Positions 61,941 through 64,000 of a DNA stretch of 64,000 nucleotides are shown piece by piece (position 1 is the first letter of the stretch; every line of letters begins with the position of its first letter). Below the pieces are notes generated by a model. The model did not search any database, had not been told where the DNA came from, and was given only the letters and a program-made list of their open reading frames with translations. A program made the position numbers and the translations under genes. This stretch comes from NORP240 sp942492445 (lineage in GTDB: Bacteria > Pseudomonadota > Gammaproteobacteria > Pseudomonadales > Pseudohongiellaceae). The DNA lies in the NCBI GenBank assembly GCA_942492445.1, contig CALOEW010000063.1:1-64000 (forward strand), read 5' to 3'.

Positions 61941-63128
61941 TCAGGTCAGCGGTGAATCCATCCTCTCAATCAACATGGCATTCGCGGTACCGCCCCCTTC
62001 ACAAATTGCCACCAGGCCAAAACGGGACTGACGCCTTTCAAGTTCATGAATCAGCGTGGTCATTAGCTTGGCACCGGTCCCTCCCAGAGGATGGCCCAGG
62101 GCCTGGGCGCCGCCGTTGACATTCAGCCTGTCACTGTCGGCCCCCAGCGCCCTGACCCATGCCAGGGGTACAGAGCCGAAAGCCTCATTCACTTCGAACA
62201 AGTCGATTTCATCGATGCCCATATCGGCTTTTTCCAGTAACCTTCGCGTAGCGGGAATCGGGCCCTCAAGCATCATTACCGGATCAGAACCAAGCACCGC
62301 CAGGGTATGAATCCGGGCCCTCACCTTAAGTCCGAGTCTCCTGACCACTTCGCCGCCGGCCACCATCACCGCCGCCGCGCCATCACTGATCTGACTCGCG
62401 GAACCCGCTGTAATCACGCCTCCTTCGCGCAATGGTTTGAGCCCCCGCAAGGCTTCAAGAGAAGCATCGAAACGAATTCCCTCATCAATCCTGTGCACAT
62501 CTGTTGTGCCATCCTCAAGAACCAGATCGACAGGAACTATCTCTCGTTCGAAGTAGCCGTTTGCTGTGGCGATAGCGGCTTTAACATGACTCTGGCAGGC
62601 AAATTCATCCAGCTCCTGCCGGGTGATACCGTACTTGCTCGCCAGCAACTCCGCGCCATCAAACTGACTGAACTGGATTCCCGGGTATTGCTTCTCCAGC
62701 CGCTCCCCCATGGGAACACCCCGGCCATGTGCAAGGCCATCCTTGACATTGGACCCTATCTCAACGGTGCTCATTGCCTCGACACCGCCGCAGATGACCA
62801 GATCCTGAGTGCCGGACAGGACTGCCTGAACACCGAACTGAATTGCCTGCAAGGAACTCCCGCACTGCCGATCAACTGTTACACCAGGCACCTTCAGGGG
62901 CAGACGGGATGCCATGGCCACATTGCGCCCGCAGTTGTTGGCCTGGGCTCCTATCTGGGAAACCACGCCCCAGATCACATCGTCCACCTGATCTTCAGGC
63001 GCGCCGGTCCGGTCCAGCAATGCATCCACCACAATGGCGCCCAGATCGATTGGATGGATCCTGCTGAGACGCCCATTCTTCCTGCCGGTGGCAGTTCGAA
63101 CAGCCCCGACAATGTAGGCTTCGTTCAT
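61941..63128 (-). CDS. Thiolase (acetyl-CoA C-acetyltransferase/acyltransferase family)
   Basis: This thiolase cleaves or forms 3-ketoacyl-CoA. The 395-residue protein starts MNEAYIVGAVRTATG at ATG 63128 with GGAG before it (a TTG 12 bp upstream is rejected). Catalytic parts are the nucleophile in VDRQCGSS (Cys89), NVNGGAQALGHPLGGTGAK-like text (VNGGAQALGHPLG), and the late CEGGGTANAML with the second Cys. The last motif is typical of a subset of degradative thiolases. It opposes the acyl-CoA synthetase gene, and both likely serve acyl-CoA breakdown. Confidence 0.9.
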   Translation of the reverse strand: MNEAYIVGAVRTATGRKNGRLSRIHPIDLGAIVVDALLDRTGAPEDQVDDVIWGVVSQIGAQANNCGRNVAMASRLPLKVPGVTVDRQCGSSLQAIQFGVQAVLSGTQDLVICGGVEAMSTVEIGSNVKDGLAHGRGVPMGERLEKQYPGIQFSQFDGAELLASKYGITRQELDEFACQSHVKAAIATANGYFEREIVPVDLVLEDGTTDVHRIDEGIRFDASLEALRGLKPLREGGVITAGSASQISDGAAAVMVAGGEVVRRLGLKVRARIHTLAVLGSDPVMMLEGPIPATRRLLEKADMGIDEIDLFEVNEAFGSVPLAWVRALGADSDRLNVNGGAQALGHPLGGTGAKLMTTLIHELERRQSRFGLVAICEGGGTANAMLIERMDSPLT

Positions 63129-63249
63129 GGTTTTCTCCAACGGGATGACAGCATTCTATCGATACGGCAGAATGCTCTGCACCGCCACCGATGACCGCAT
63201 CCCTGTCTGCAGGCCGGAGCGTTGCGGGAACTTGTTCAAGCTCCCTGGA

Positions 63250-63732
63250 TCAAGGCTCCCGTGCCTTTTCGCCGGCGTGGTAGACAGTATACACATAGAC
63301 CGGGATGTTCAGTTCGCCCAGCTGCGACTCGATCAGAGGCTTCACCTCGGACCATTCGAGACCACCCACTCCGGTTGCCAGGCGTGGCAACGCCAATGAA
63401 GTCAGTTGTTCGTCCTGGACGATTTTCTTCAGCTGCCTGAGAGCCTGATTGACATTGGCCGTGGTGGCTTTGCCCGGCCTGCTGCCGTCAACCCCCCCGG
63501 TCTGAGTGATCAGGTTTATAATCCGCACGTTGTCGACCCCACCCCACATCCAGGCATCACCCGGCGCCGGTCGCTGCTGATGACACCAGTGGTGATAGTC
63601 CTTGTGCATGGCCGGATAGCGCTCATGAAGCGACAGCGCCAGCCCCTGGTTCATTGGATCGTTGAATGCCACGCCGTGAGCAATGGCTTGAGCGCCGGTT
63701 AACAGGATATCGCCTTCCACTTCATGAATCAT
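63250..63732 (-). CDS. Macro-domain protein
   Basis: A 160-residue stand-alone macro domain (PF01661) binds or hydrolyses ADP-ribose derivatives. From ATG 63732 it reads MIHEVEGDILLTGAQAIAHGVAFND (the ADP-ribose-binding N loop, with the unusual HGVAFNDPMNQGLAL), then LALPRLATGVGGLEWSEV, the conserved glycine loop. A longer start at 63816 is possible but has no support. The lone gene has no toxin partner alongside: the thiolase lies 122 bp downstream. Confidence 0.85.
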   Translation of the reverse strand: MIHEVEGDILLTGAQAIAHGVAFNDPMNQGLALSLHERYPAMHKDYHHWCHQQRPAPGDAWMWGGVDNVRIINLITQTGGVDGSRPGKATTANVNQALRQLKKIVQDEQLTSLALPRLATGVGGLEWSEVKPLIESQLGELNIPVYVYTVYHAGEKAREP

Positions 63733-63948
63733 TGACTCGTCTCCCAGACTTTTTGGTCGAAATTCCCGCCACAGCCGGTGGCTGTGCGCCAGCGGGTGCG
63801 TAATGATACAAAACATGGTGTCAGCAATGCCATCCCGATAGTCACCTGCCGGCCGGGCAGGAAACAGCGGATAGCGGACCGGAGCCGGCCAGGGGCCATT
63901 GTAGTCAAGTCATTCATGTGCGGTTAAGCCGGATCGCTTATGCTAAGG

Positions 63949-64000
63949 AACCTCTGAACGATTCTCAGCGTAAATTGCTCAGTGACTCCCGAGAGTAGAG
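63949..64000. repeat. Partial palindromic repeat end at the window edge
   Basis: GGAACCTCTGA begins at 63949, identical to the outer arm of the repeat family at 53796-53850, after AT-rich TGCTAA. What follows differs from that copy, so only the end is shared; the other arm would lie outside the window. Confidence 0.45.

Overview
This window is chromosomal core genome from a gammaproteobacterium. Three things point there. Classic gene blocks are present (aspS-yebC-ruvCAB, tolQRAB-pal-cpoB, prfB-lysS, tusA-perM-dapA-bamC, purMN). Proteins restricted to that class occur (BamC, Hda, FleQ, MiaE, RmuC). A queE-queC-tRNA-Lys block sits below tol-pal, as in Pseudomonas relatives. Signal peptides, lipoproteins and RND efflux show a Gram-negative envelope. 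A free-living aquatic lineage is plausible, but no genus can be fixed from the sequence.

Layout. 0-0.3 kb: tRNA-Asp and tRNA-Val. 0.5-1.4 kb: two long palindromic elements flanking queD. 1.4-4.7 kb (minus): prfB (with its programmed +1 frameshift), lysS, ung. 4.9-8.2 kb: mnmC and an M18 aminopeptidase, convergent. 8.2-10.5 kb: FKBP isomerase, a leucine-rich-repeat lipoprotein and an unknown 209-aa protein. 10.5-16 kb (minus): tusA-perM-dapA-bamC and rmuC-miaE. 16-20.6 kb: bepA, a 136-bp MITE-like element, nadA, yedK and a secreted polyester-hydrolase-like enzyme. 20.9-25.5 kb: ackA convergent with tal-xfp, a phosphoketolase shunt. 25.8-37.8 kb (minus): FmdB-like protein, aspS, yebC, ruvCAB, tolQRAB, pal, cpoB, queE, queC, tRNA-Lys. 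38.3-43.9 kb: HU-like protein, proS, acylphosphatase, yihY, arsC, wrbA, DUF2069. 43.9-48.4 kb: hda and DUF2066, then purM-purN-DUF3108. 48.3-52.1 kb: fleQ and flgM, two flagellar regulators without flagellar structural genes, then paired glycosyltransferases. 52.6-53.8 kb: small unknown proteins. 53.8-59.6 kb (minus): an HME-type RND tripartite efflux operon with a DUF3240 protein. 60-63.7 kb: acyl-CoA synthetase, thiolase and a macro-domain protein.

Two window-wide patterns stand out. First, at least nine genes carry single-base frameshifts (prfB, mnmC, apeB, ackA, xfp, ruvA, proS, hda, DUF2066). Several are essential and many breaks fall in homopolymers, so base-call error is far likelier than decay. 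Second, palindromic elements occupy the longer gaps between convergent genes and often touch a stop codon. One short family (core GGAACCTCTGA) occurs at 53.8 kb, 59.6 kb and again at the right edge.

I found no clear new defence or mobile system. The most interesting items are the dispersed palindromes, the PETase-like hydrolase, the phosphoketolase module and the isolated fleQ-flgM pair.
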